Shown piece by piece: positions 1 to 5,858 of a stretch of DNA of 5,900 nucleotides. The notes under the pieces are model-generated. The model had not been told where the DNA came from. It made no database searches and saw only the letters and a list, made by a program, of their open reading frames with translations. The translations under genes and the position numbers were made by a program. Every line of letters starts with the position of its first letter. Position 1 is the first letter of the stretch. Source of the stretch: Ktedonobacter sp. (GTDB lineage Bacteria; Chloroflexota; Ktedonobacteria; Ktedonobacterales; Ktedonobacteraceae); contig DMFQ01000139.1 in assembly GCA_003450555.1 (NCBI GenBank), positions 7,008 through 12,907 on the forward strand, given 5' to 3'.

Positions 1-2
1 TG

Positions 3-161
3 CATAAGCTTGATGCCGCCGCCGCTGAACTTGGTTGTACATTGGACCATCCATGTATGACGTTAAGTTTTCTCTCGCTTTCGGTCATTCCGTCGCTGAA
101 GCTGACCGACCAGGGCTTAATTGATGTTGAAACGTTCACTTTGCTGCCGCTACAGAGGTAA
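3..161 (+). CDS. ade: Adenine deaminase, C-terminal end (5' partial)
   Basis: An open frame enters from the left edge (first full codon at base 3) and ends at TAA 159-161, giving the last 52 residues of a protein. The segment MTLSFLSLSVIPSLKLTD, followed by QGLIDV, matches the conserved C-terminal signature of bacterial adenine deaminases (Ade/AdeC, amidohydrolase superfamily), where a phrase like MTLSFLALPVIPELKLTD-GL-DV closes the protein. The family deaminates adenine to hypoxanthine plus ammonia in the cytoplasm, using a metal centre whose ligands lie in the N-terminal and central barrel and so outside this window. The protein ends about 17 residues after this motif, a normal place for the family. 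The genes that follow encode a xanthine dehydrogenase-type hydroxylase, which would use hypoxanthine, so the context supports the call. Whether the rest of the gene is intact cannot be seen. Other amidohydrolases lack this tail, so I regard the identification as fairly secure. Confidence 0.85.
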   Translation, partial: HKLDAAAAELGCTLDHPCMTLSFLSLSVIPSLKLTDQGLIDVETFTLLPLQR

Positions 162-214
162 TTCGTTGCGGCCCTGCTGACCCGAAGGTAGAAGCGGCAG
201 CTTCGTTGCAGGGC
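162..214 (+). other. Imperfect hairpin with direct repeat in the ade-hydroxylase gap
   Basis: The gap between the deaminase stop and the next gene contains a nested inverted repeat. The outer arms are GCCCTGC (171-177) and GCAGGGC (208-214). Inner arms CGAAG (183-187) and CTTCG (201-205) can pair, or alternatively GAAGC (191-195) can pair with GCTTC (200-204) around a GGCA loop. The 8-mer TTCGTTGC occurs just outside the left arm (162-169) and again at 202-209, overlapping the right half. There is no T-run after the stem, so it is not a textbook intrinsic terminator. It could be a processing or attenuation structure or a degenerate repeat. It sits 8 bases upstream of the ribosome binding site of the FAD-subunit gene, so a role in tuning expression of the hydroxylase genes is possible but inferred. 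Confidence 0.45.
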
Positions 215-234
215 TGGATTTAGGGGAAAATGCA

Positions 235-1206
235 ATGCTATTGAATCTACTTGAATATCACTGGGCAGAGCATATTGATGACGCATTGATACTCCTCTCG
301 CGTAATGATATGAAAACCGTACCACTCGCCGGTGGTACCTACCTGCTCGCTCAAAAAGATGACAGTATCCAGGCCGTGGTAGATCTGCGCGATCTTGAAC
401 TTGCTTATATTTCTGAAGAGGCGCGTGGTATCTGTATCGGGGCGATGACAACGCTCCAGCAAATGGTCGACTCTCCGCTGCTCAAGAACGTTGCTTCCGG
501 GCTGCTCTCGCGTGCGGCCCTCGCTTCATCCTTTTCTCGGCTGGTGCGCAATAGTGCCACCCTTGGCGGTACGCTCGGGGCTGGCATTGCCTCGCAGGCC
601 GACCTGTTGACAGCACTTGCCGTGCTGGATGCTGAAGTGGTGCTGCGTTCAGGCTCACAGACGCAGGTCAACCTCAGTGGCGGCACGTTTGAGCACCCAG
701 GGCTGGCTCTTTCAGGAGTCACCTATAAAGGGAAACAGGAGCGCCGCGTTCCCTACAATTCAGCAAATGGTGCGCGCCGCCCGAATGAACTCATTCTTGA
801 AGTCATCATCCCTCGGCCAGCTCCTAGCTGTGCCGCATCCTTTATGCGTATTGGACGCACGCCCACCGATGTTGCCCTCTTGAATGTCGTTGCTCTTGTA
901 GAGGTGGCAAACGGCCTTTACCAGCGCGTACGCCTGGCCCTCGGTGGAGTGAATATGCCGCCGGTACGCTTGCTGGCGGTTGAACAACGGCTTGAGGGGC
1001 AGGCGGTGGTCAATCCTGATGAATTGGTGCATTTGATCGCACCCATATTACAGGCTGGCATGGCCGAATTCAGCCCACCCTCTGATTTTCGCGCCAGCAG
1101 TGGCTACCGTCGTATAAGCGGACTGAACCTGGCTTTCCGCGCGCTTGAAGAGGCCATCACTATTTCGCGCCAGCGTGCTCTAGCTTCATCCAGGGGGGAC
1201 ATATAA
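235..1206 (+). CDS. FAD-binding subunit of xanthine dehydrogenase-family molybdenum hydroxylase
   Basis: This 323-residue protein is the flavin subunit that passes electrons from the FeS clusters to NAD+ or another acceptor. It acts in the cytoplasm as part of a complex with the next gene product. The FAD_binding_5 domain shows both flavin motifs: LAGGTYLLAQ at residues 31-40 (family form AGG-SLL) and VRNSATLGGTLG at 104-115 (family form RN-AT-GG-L). The C-terminal flavoprotein domain shows FMRIGRTPTDVALLNVVAL (203-221), RLALGGVNMPPVRLL (233-247) and SDFRASSGYRRI (283-294). The start ATG 235 has AGGGGA (222-227) seven bases upstream, and the FAD fold begins immediately after it. At 323 residues it is longer than the usual 260-300, partly because of a loop around residues 160-183 before the NELILEVIIP strand. 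The stop codon lies one base before the next start. It is the counterpart of XdhB, CoxM or E. coli YgfM. Membership of the family is certain; the exact enzyme substrate is not. Confidence 0.93.
   Translation: MLLNLLEYHWAEHIDDALILLSRNDMKTVPLAGGTYLLAQKDDSIQAVVDLRDLELAYISEEARGICIGAMTTLQQMVDSPLLKNVASGLLSRAALASSFSRLVRNSATLGGTLGAGIASQADLLTALAVLDAEVVLRSGSQTQVNLSGGTFEHPGLALSGVTYKGKQERRVPYNSANGARRPNELILEVIIPRPAPSCAASFMRIGRTPTDVALLNVVALVEVANGLYQRVRLALGGVNMPPVRLLAVEQRLEGQAVVNPDELVHLIAPILQAGMAEFSPPSDFRASSGYRRISGLNLAFRALEEAITISRQRALASSRGDI
1192..1198 (+). promoter_or_regulatory. Ribosome binding site inside the end of the FAD-subunit gene
   Basis: The purine run AGGGGGG lies nine bases upstream of ATG 1208 and within the last codons of the preceding gene, whose stop TAA occupies 1204-1206. 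This fixes the start of the large hydroxylase chain at 1208 and implies translational coupling of the two subunits, which would favour balanced synthesis. Confidence 0.75.
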
Positions 1207-1207
1207 A

Positions 1208-4204
1208 ATGGAACTTGAACTGCGAATAAATGGGATTATCAAGAGTCTGGATGTTGCACCCAACGAATCTTTGCTGAAAGTGCTGCGTCAGGAAGGTTAT
1301 TTTAGCGTCAAGCACGGCTGCGAGACCGGCGAATGCGGTGCCTGTACCGTGCTTATCGATGGTGTGCCGCGCCCAAGTTGTGTCACGCTCGCCGCCCAGG
1401 CTGGTGGTTGTACTCTGACCACTGTTGAAAGCCTCGGCACTATGCGCAAACTTCACCCGTTGCAAGAAGCATTCATAAGCACTGGCGCGATCCAGTGTGG
1501 TTTCTGTACGCCTGGCATGGTGCTTTCTGCTTACGAGCTTCTTAAAAGAAATCCTGATCCCAGCGAGGACGAAGTACGCGATGCCCTCTCCGGCAATTTA
1601 TGTCGTTGCACCGGCTATGTCAAACCGGTCCAGGCTATTATGCGAGCCGCGGCCATGCAGCGTGGCGAGACAGTCCCACCTATCAGTAGCCCCGGTTCGA
1701 GTGAGAACTTTAAGCCATGGGATCCTGGTCGTTCTCCCCTGGAACACGCCGAATACGGCGCATCCACCCCCGATGACCCAACTGTAGGGGCCGCATCCAA
1801 TGCCCAAATCATTGCGCCCAATACCCCTGAATCCACAGACGATTCGTCTAGTCAGGGAGGTACCGCGACCCTTGTTGGCACGCGCACCTCAACCGATTTA
1901 AGTATCGTGGGTAAACCTGAGCGCAAAGTCGATGCCGTCAAGCTGGTCACAGGAAAACCGGCCTTTGTTGATGACATCGAACTGCGCGGTATGTTACACG
2001 CGCGCTTGCTAACCAGCCCGCACGCGCACGCCATCATTCGCGATATCGATGCGTCAGAGGCGCGAGCGTTGTCCGGCGTCCACGCCGTATTGACCTACAA
2101 AGATGTACCTCGCATCCCCTATACCACCGCCGGACAATCATGGCCCGAACCGGGACCCCACGATCAATATTGCCTGGACAATAGAGTACGCTTCGTCGGC
2201 GACCGCGTCGCGGCTGTCGCGGCTGAAACGCCAGAGATCGCCGAGCAGGCTCTGAGTCTGATCCGCGTCGACTATGAAGTTTTGCCAGCCTTGCTTGATC
2301 CTCGTTATGCGATGGATCCAAATGCGCCGCGTATCCATCCTGAACCCGAGTCTTACCGTATCCACGATGCTTCGCGCAACATTGCGGCACACCTCCATGC
2401 TGAAGTCGGTGATGTGGAACGCGGCTTCGCTGAGTCCGACCTGGTCGTCGAAGGCGAATATATTGTTCCACAGGTGCAGCAGACCCCGATCGAAAATCAC
2501 ATCGTGATCACTTACTGGGACGAGGATGATCGCCTGGTAGTGCGCACCAGCACGCAGGTTCCTTACCACGTCCGTCGTATTATTGCGCCGATCATTGGTC
2601 TATCGCCGCGCCGTATCCGTGTCGTCAAGCCGCGCATCGGCGGCGGTTTCGGAGTGAAACAGGAAGTACTGCTCGAGGACATCTGCGCGCTGCTCACAAT
2701 TGCCACCGATCGACCCGTGAAGCTGGAATTTTCGCGCGCTGAGGAGTTCCGCAGCAGTCGCTCGCGCCATCCACAAATACTGCGCATGAAGACAGGTGTC
2801 AAGCGCGATGGCACTATCGTCGCCAATCAGATGACTCTGCTGGCCAACACCGGAGCCTACGGTACACACTCACTCACCGTACAGAGCAATACAGGCTCGA
2901 AAACCCTGCCGCTCTATCCCTGCGCGCATATCCGTTTCGTGGCGGATATCGTCTACACCAATCTACCACCTGCTGGCGCTTTTCGCGGTTATGGCGTTCC
3001 CCAGGGCTTCTTCGCCCTGGAGAGCCACATCGACGAAATTGCCAAACAGTTGGGCATGGATGCCCTGGCACTGCGCCGCCAAAACTGGCTCAAAGAGGGC
3101 GACGAAAATCCCCTGGCTAAGGCCCTTGGAGAAGGCAAGGAGGGCTATACCCAGATTATCGAGAGCTGCGGCCTGCCTCAGTGCCTACAGATTGTTGAGG
3201 AGAAGCTCAACTGGCAAGAGAAGCGCGGGAAGGGTGGCAGTGGTCGCTTCCGTCGCGGCGTCGGCATAGCCCTCGCTATGCACGGAACCGCTATCCCTGG
3301 CCTCGATATGGGCGGCGCCAGCATTAAGCTCAATGATGATGGCTCGTTCAACGTCCTCGTTGGCGCTACCGATATCGGCACGGGCTCGGATACCGTCATC
3401 GCACAGATCGCCGCCGAGGTGCTGGGTGTGCGCATGGAAGATATCATCATCCACTCCTCCGATACCGACTTCACGCCATTCGACACTGGAGCCTATGCCT
3501 CTTCCACCACCTATATCAGTGGAGGCGCCACCAAGAAGGCTGCTGAACAGGTGCGCATGCAGATTCTCGATGTGGCGGGCCGCGTGCTCAAAGTCAACCC
3601 GGAATCGTTGACGCTCAGTAATCGCATCATCACCGCCCATAATGGGCAGACTATGACGGTTTCACAGGTCGCACTGCACTCCCTGCACATTGAAAATCAG
3701 CAGCAGATCATGTCAACCGCCTCGTGGATGAGCTATAACTCTCCCCCGCCCTTTGCGGCGCAGGGGGCAGAAGTAGAGGTCGACACCGAAACGGGCGTGG
3801 TTCGTGTGCTGAAAGCCATCTCGGCCGTTGACGCTGGTCGCGTTGTTAACCCCCTCATGGCCGAAGGTCAGATTGAGGGCGGTGCCACGCAGGCACTTGG
3901 CTACGGCATCTGCGAAGAAATGGTCTACGACCAGCAGGGAGCCTTGCTCACCACCAATCTCAGCGATTATCGCATTTACAGCGCCGTCGATATGCCGCAA
4001 ATGGAATCGTACCTGGTCGAAACCCATGATCCCTTCGGCCCTTTCGGTGTTAAAGCCATCGCCGAAATACCCATTGATGGCATGGCTCCGGCTGTCGCCA
4101 ACGCCGTCGCCGACGCCATTGGTGTGCGCGTCTATCAAATCCCGCTCACACCTGAGCGTGTCATGCTCGCAATCCATACCCAATCACAAAATGCGAAACG
4201 ATAA
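1208..4204 (+). CDS. Fused [2Fe-2S] and molybdenum-cofactor chain of a xanthine dehydrogenase-type hydroxylase
   Basis: This 998-residue protein combines the two non-flavin subunits of the xanthine oxidase family. Residues 1-80 are a plant-type ferredoxin domain with cluster ligands C38, C43, C46 and C58. Residues 85-150 are the helical [2Fe-2S]-binding domain with C97, C100, C132 and C134. All eight cysteines are present. A Pro/Ser/Thr/Asp-rich linker of roughly 75 residues (about 155-230) follows. The a/b hammerhead domain runs from about 236 to 360, and the Moco-binding region from about 380 to 990. Visible active-site elements are GGGFGVKQ (478-485), AFRGYG with R593 matching the substrate-binding Arg of xanthine oxidase, DIGTGSDT (722-729), and E953 in KAIAEIP, aligned with the catalytic base Glu1261. 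The position of bovine Glu802 is Q485. AFRGYG excludes form I CO dehydrogenase, which has AY-CSFR. With the FAD protein encoded one base upstream it should hydroxylate a purine such as hypoxanthine or xanthine. The layout resembles E. coli YgfM-XdhD. Other N-heterocycle or aldehyde substrates cannot be excluded. Confidence 0.93.
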   Translation: MELELRINGIIKSLDVAPNESLLKVLRQEGYFSVKHGCETGECGACTVLIDGVPRPSCVTLAAQAGGCTLTTVESLGTMRKLHPLQEAFISTGAIQCGFCTPGMVLSAYELLKRNPDPSEDEVRDALSGNLCRCTGYVKPVQAIMRAAAMQRGETVPPISSPGSSENFKPWDPGRSPLEHAEYGASTPDDPTVGAASNAQIIAPNTPESTDDSSSQGGTATLVGTRTSTDLSIVGKPERKVDAVKLVTGKPAFVDDIELRGMLHARLLTSPHAHAIIRDIDASEARALSGVHAVLTYKDVPRIPYTTAGQSWPEPGPHDQYCLDNRVRFVGDRVAAVAAETPEIAEQALSLIRVDYEVLPALLDPRYAMDPNAPRIHPEPESYRIHDASRNIAAHLHAEVGDVERGFAESDLVVEGEYIVPQVQQTPIENHIVITYWDEDDRLVVRTSTQVPYHVRRIIAPIIGLSPRRIRVVKPRIGGGFGVKQEVLLEDICALLTIATDRPVKLEFSRAEEFRSSRSRHPQILRMKTGVKRDGTIVANQMTLLANTGAYGTHSLTVQSNTGSKTLPLYPCAHIRFVADIVYTNLPPAGAFRGYGVPQGFFALESHIDEIAKQLGMDALALRRQNWLKEGDENPLAKALGEGKEGYTQIIESCGLPQCLQIVEEKLNWQEKRGKGGSGRFRRGVGIALAMHGTAIPGLDMGGASIKLNDDGSFNVLVGATDIGTGSDTVIAQIAAEVLGVRMEDIIIHSSDTDFTPFDTGAYASSTTYISGGATKKAAEQVRMQILDVAGRVLKVNPESLTLSNRIITAHNGQTMTVSQVALHSLHIENQQQIMSTASWMSYNSPPPFAAQGAEVEVDTETGVVRVLKAISAVDAGRVVNPLMAEGQIEGGATQALGYGICEEMVYDQQGALLTTNLSDYRIYSAVDMPQMESYLVETHDPFGPFGVKAIAEIPIDGMAPAVANAVADAIGVRVYQIPLTPERVMLAIHTQSQNAKR

Positions 4205-4215
4205 ACATTGTAGGC

Positions 4216-4299
4216 TTGCAAGAGCTGCTTCCCATTCTAGGCATAGGGATTATTGGTGGCCTCATCATAGGTATTGTCGTTGGACTGTGGGGCATATGA
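4216..4299 (+). CDS. Possible 27-residue membrane peptide (TTG start), uncertain
   Basis: In the gap after the hydroxylase gene, a short frame from TTG 4216 to TGA 4297-4299 encodes a strongly hydrophobic peptide with core PILGIGIIGGLIIGIVVGLWGI. The core is one uninterrupted run long enough for a single membrane helix, with glycines spaced as in glycine-zipper helices. No ATG or GTG exists in frame after the preceding in-frame stop at 4153-4155, and no good ribosome binding site precedes the TTG, so translation is doubtful. The start could also be an unusual ATT at 4207, or the frame may be a relic or chance. The long hydrophobic stretch without any charged residue is what makes it worth recording. 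No function is assigned. Confidence 0.25.
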   Translation: MQELLPILGIGIIGGLIIGIVVGLWGI

Positions 4300-4333
4300 T
4301 GACTGTTCTCTACCATAGAAACGGGACAAAACA

Positions 4334-4693
4334 ATGGAAAAAGTAAATCTCAACCAAAAATTCAACCTCTTCCAGGACTATTGGAGTCCAAAAATAGTCG
4401 GAGAACTCAACGACTCCTATGTCAAACTCGCCAAACTCAAAGGCGAGTTCGTCTGGCATCACCACGAAACAGAGGATGAATTGTTTCTTGTAGTGAAAGG
4501 AAAATTACTCATCAAACTCCGTGACCGCGACATCTGGCTGCAAGAAGGAGAATTTGTCATCATTCCAAAGGGCGTTGAACACCTTCCTATAGCCGAAGAA
4601 GAAGCGCACGTCATATTGCTGGAACCAAAGACTACCTTGAACACCGGCAACCTGCAAAACGAACGTACAGTCCCCAACGTGGGGCGTATCTAA
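4334..4693 (+). CDS. Small single-domain cupin protein
   Basis: This 119-residue protein is a one-domain conserved-barrel cupin. Motif 1 spans residues 37-56 and has the metal-ligand pattern H42-x-H44, E49 and a closing G56. Motif 2 spans 72-83 with G72, P78, G80 and H83. The four usual ligands (two His, Glu, His) are therefore all present, so the protein can be expected to bind a divalent metal such as Mn, Fe, Zn or Ni. No other domain, signal peptide or membrane segment is visible, and the length is normal for stand-alone cupins. Members include isomerases, dioxygenases and small-molecule binding proteins, so no reaction can be named. The start ATG 4334 is preceded by only a weak ACGGGA at 4321-4326. 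The gene is visibly more AT-rich than its neighbours: the 60-base stretches at 4381-4440 and 4501-4560 are each 26/60 G+C, against 40/60 at 3361-3420 in the hydroxylase gene. This suggests a separate origin or different codon selection. It lies 129 bases after the hydroxylase gene with no proven link. Confidence 0.85.
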   Translation: MEKVNLNQKFNLFQDYWSPKIVGELNDSYVKLAKLKGEFVWHHHETEDELFLVVKGKLLIKLRDRDIWLQEGEFVIIPKGVEHLPIAEEEAHVILLEPKTTLNTGNLQNERTVPNVGRI

Positions 4694-4737
4694 ACTCCGC
4701 AGTTTCCGGAATCACCAACGTAAACACGTATAGTATT

Positions 4738-4794
4738 GTAGGGGCGACCCTTGCGGTCGCCCTGGAACGGTCGCCCTGATAACCGGTCAGGGCA
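4738..4794. repeat. Composite palindromic intergenic repeat
   Basis: Between the cupin and the PLP enzyme gene lies a compact block of inverted and direct repeats. GGGCGACC (4742-4749) and GGTCGCCC (4755-4762) form a perfect 8-bp stem around the loop CTTGC. GGTCGCCCTG (4755-4764) is repeated exactly at 4769-4778, giving the left arm a choice of two partners. GCCCTGA (4773-4779) then pairs with TCAGGGC (4787-4793) as a second 7-bp stem, so the two hairpins compete for the second copy. The block has no T-run after either stem, so it is not a standard intrinsic terminator, though it may still end or stabilise the cupin transcript. The arms resemble dispersed palindromic repeats that I associate with repeat-rich bacterial genomes such as Chloroflexota and cyanobacteria. 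That resemblance is from memory and untested here. Confidence 0.7.
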
Positions 4795-4803
4795 TCTACC
4801 CAC

Positions 4804-4810
4804 AGGAGGA
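4804..4810 (+). promoter_or_regulatory. Strong ribosome binding site of the PLP enzyme gene
   Basis: AGGAGGA lies nine bases before ATG 4820. It is the best Shine-Dalgarno match in the window and fixes the start of the cysteine synthase-type gene. It begins about ten bases after the right end of the palindromic repeat block, so the hairpins may influence its accessibility. Confidence 0.8.
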
Positions 4811-4819
4811 CACCAACTC

Positions 4820-5858
4820 ATGGTCAACTGGAATCGCCGAGCACAAATCGCCGAAAGCATACTTGACACCGCGGGCATGACCCCGATGGTGCGTCTACAT
4901 CGCGTCGTAGGTGACGCAAAGCCTACCATCGTCGCCAAAGTCGAATATTTTAGCCCTAGCGGCAGTGTCAAAGATCGTATTTTACCCTTTCTCGTCTCCG
5001 AAGCCGAGCGGCGCGGCGATCTTCACGCGGGGATGAGCATCATCGAAGGTACCACCGGTAACACTGGTATCGCCACCTCCTGTGTCGCTGCTGCCAAAGG
5101 CTATCCTGCCGTCATCGTCATGCCCGAAGGCATGAGCGACGAGCGCAAAAAAACCATCCTCGCTTATGGCGCCGAGCTTGTGCTCACTCCCGGGGCTGAG
5201 AGCGACGTAGACCTGGTCATCGAAAAGGTCAAAGAGTTGAAAGCTGCTTCACCCGGCAAATATTGGGAGGTTGGTCAATTCGTCAATGTCGATAACATCG
5301 AGGCCCACTATCGCACCACTGGCCCGGAGATTTGGGAACAGACAGATGGAAAAATTGGCGCTCTAGTTTTATCACAGGGAACTGGGGGAACAGTGACAGG
5401 TGCCTCTAAATACCTCAAAGAACACAACCCCAACATCAAAGTATTCGCCGTCGAACCGGCAGAATGCGATATCCTCGCCGGGGGTTCGTGGGGAGCACAT
5501 AAGATCGAGGGCATCGGCGATGGCTTTATACCAGAGGTCCTCCACGTCGAATACCTGGATGGCGTTGTTACCACCACCTCCGACGAAGCGCTCGCAATGG
5601 CCCGGCGCCTGGCCCGCGAAGAAGGCATTTTCTGTGGTATCTCCTCCGGTTGTAATGTCGCCGCCGCGTTAAAAGTAGCCCACCGTTATCCCGACATCGG
5701 TATGATCGTTACCGTCCTCTCCGATAAACGGCCTGCGCTACTTCTCCACCGAACTCTGCGGCGTCACTTCCGACCTGGAAGTTCCCGACCGCGAACATCC
5801 CATCAGCGACGAAGACAAAGCAAAATTAGCCAAAGTCAAACTCGAAGTAATTCACTAA
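4820..5858 (+). CDS. Cysteine synthase / cystathionine beta-synthase-type PLP enzyme, frameshifted near the 3' end
   Basis: This is a fold-type II PLP enzyme that would catalyse beta-replacement on an activated serine (O-acetylserine, O-phosphoserine or serine) with sulfide or homocysteine in the cytoplasm. The PLP lysine is K51 in SPSGSVKDR. The substrate loop is EGTTGNTG (76-83), the PLP phosphate loop is GTGGT (187-191), and the serine contacting the PLP ring nitrogen lies in CGISSG (272-277). The reading frame from ATG 4820 is clean to codon 302 (TVLSD). There an extra base in the AAA at 5726-5728 shifts it, and family-like sequence resumes one frame over as GLRYFSTELCGVTSDLEV up to TAA 5856-5858. 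Removing one A restores a 345-residue protein, slightly longer than typical CysK (about 310-325). Uncorrected, the frame has no stop before the window ends, giving an arginine-rich unrelated tail. No C-terminal CBS regulatory domains are present. CysK and Cbs activities cannot be separated from this sequence. The frameshift may be a real mutation or a sequencing error. Confidence 0.88.

Noticed and set aside
2034..4183. Several minus-strand open frames of 90-156 codons across the large hydroxylase gene (for example 2034-2471, 3185-3640, 3713-4183).
   Set aside because: They lie entirely opposite a clear 998-residue enzyme with intact family motifs, show compositionally odd translations rich in Arg, His or Gly, and have no recognisable domains. 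They are shadows of a GC-rich gene.
1208..4204. Aerobic CO dehydrogenase large subunit as an identity for the molybdenum chain.
   Set aside because: The loop near the metal reads AFRGYG rather than the AY-CSFR loop with the Mo/Cu-bridging cysteine, so form I CO dehydrogenase is excluded.
4274..4300. Promoter-like TTGTCG (4274-4279) and TATGAT (4295-4300) ahead of the cupin gene.
   Set aside because: The spacer is only 15 bases and the -35 match is weak. Such pairs arise often by chance, so it is not annotated as a promoter.
3828..4346. Plus-strand frame of 172 codons overlapping the end of the hydroxylase gene and running through the gap into the cupin start.
   Set aside because: Most of it is an out-of-frame reading of the hydroxylase, and its tail is rich in His, Arg and Trp with no family resemblance.
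4672..4684. Small CCCC-AACGT-GGGG stem at the end of the cupin gene as a terminator.
   Set aside because: It has only four base pairs, lies inside the coding region, and has no following T-run.
4690..4971. Minus-strand frame of 93 codons covering the intergenic repeat and the start of the PLP enzyme.
   Set aside because: Its GRPFQGDRKGRPY segment is simply the translation of the palindromic repeat, and the rest is antisense to a real gene.
5147..5153. Run of seven A residues inside the PLP enzyme gene as a possible slippage or frameshift site.
   Set aside because: The family sequence SDERKKTILAYGAELVLTPG reads correctly through it in the zero frame. The only frame break is downstream at 5726-5728.
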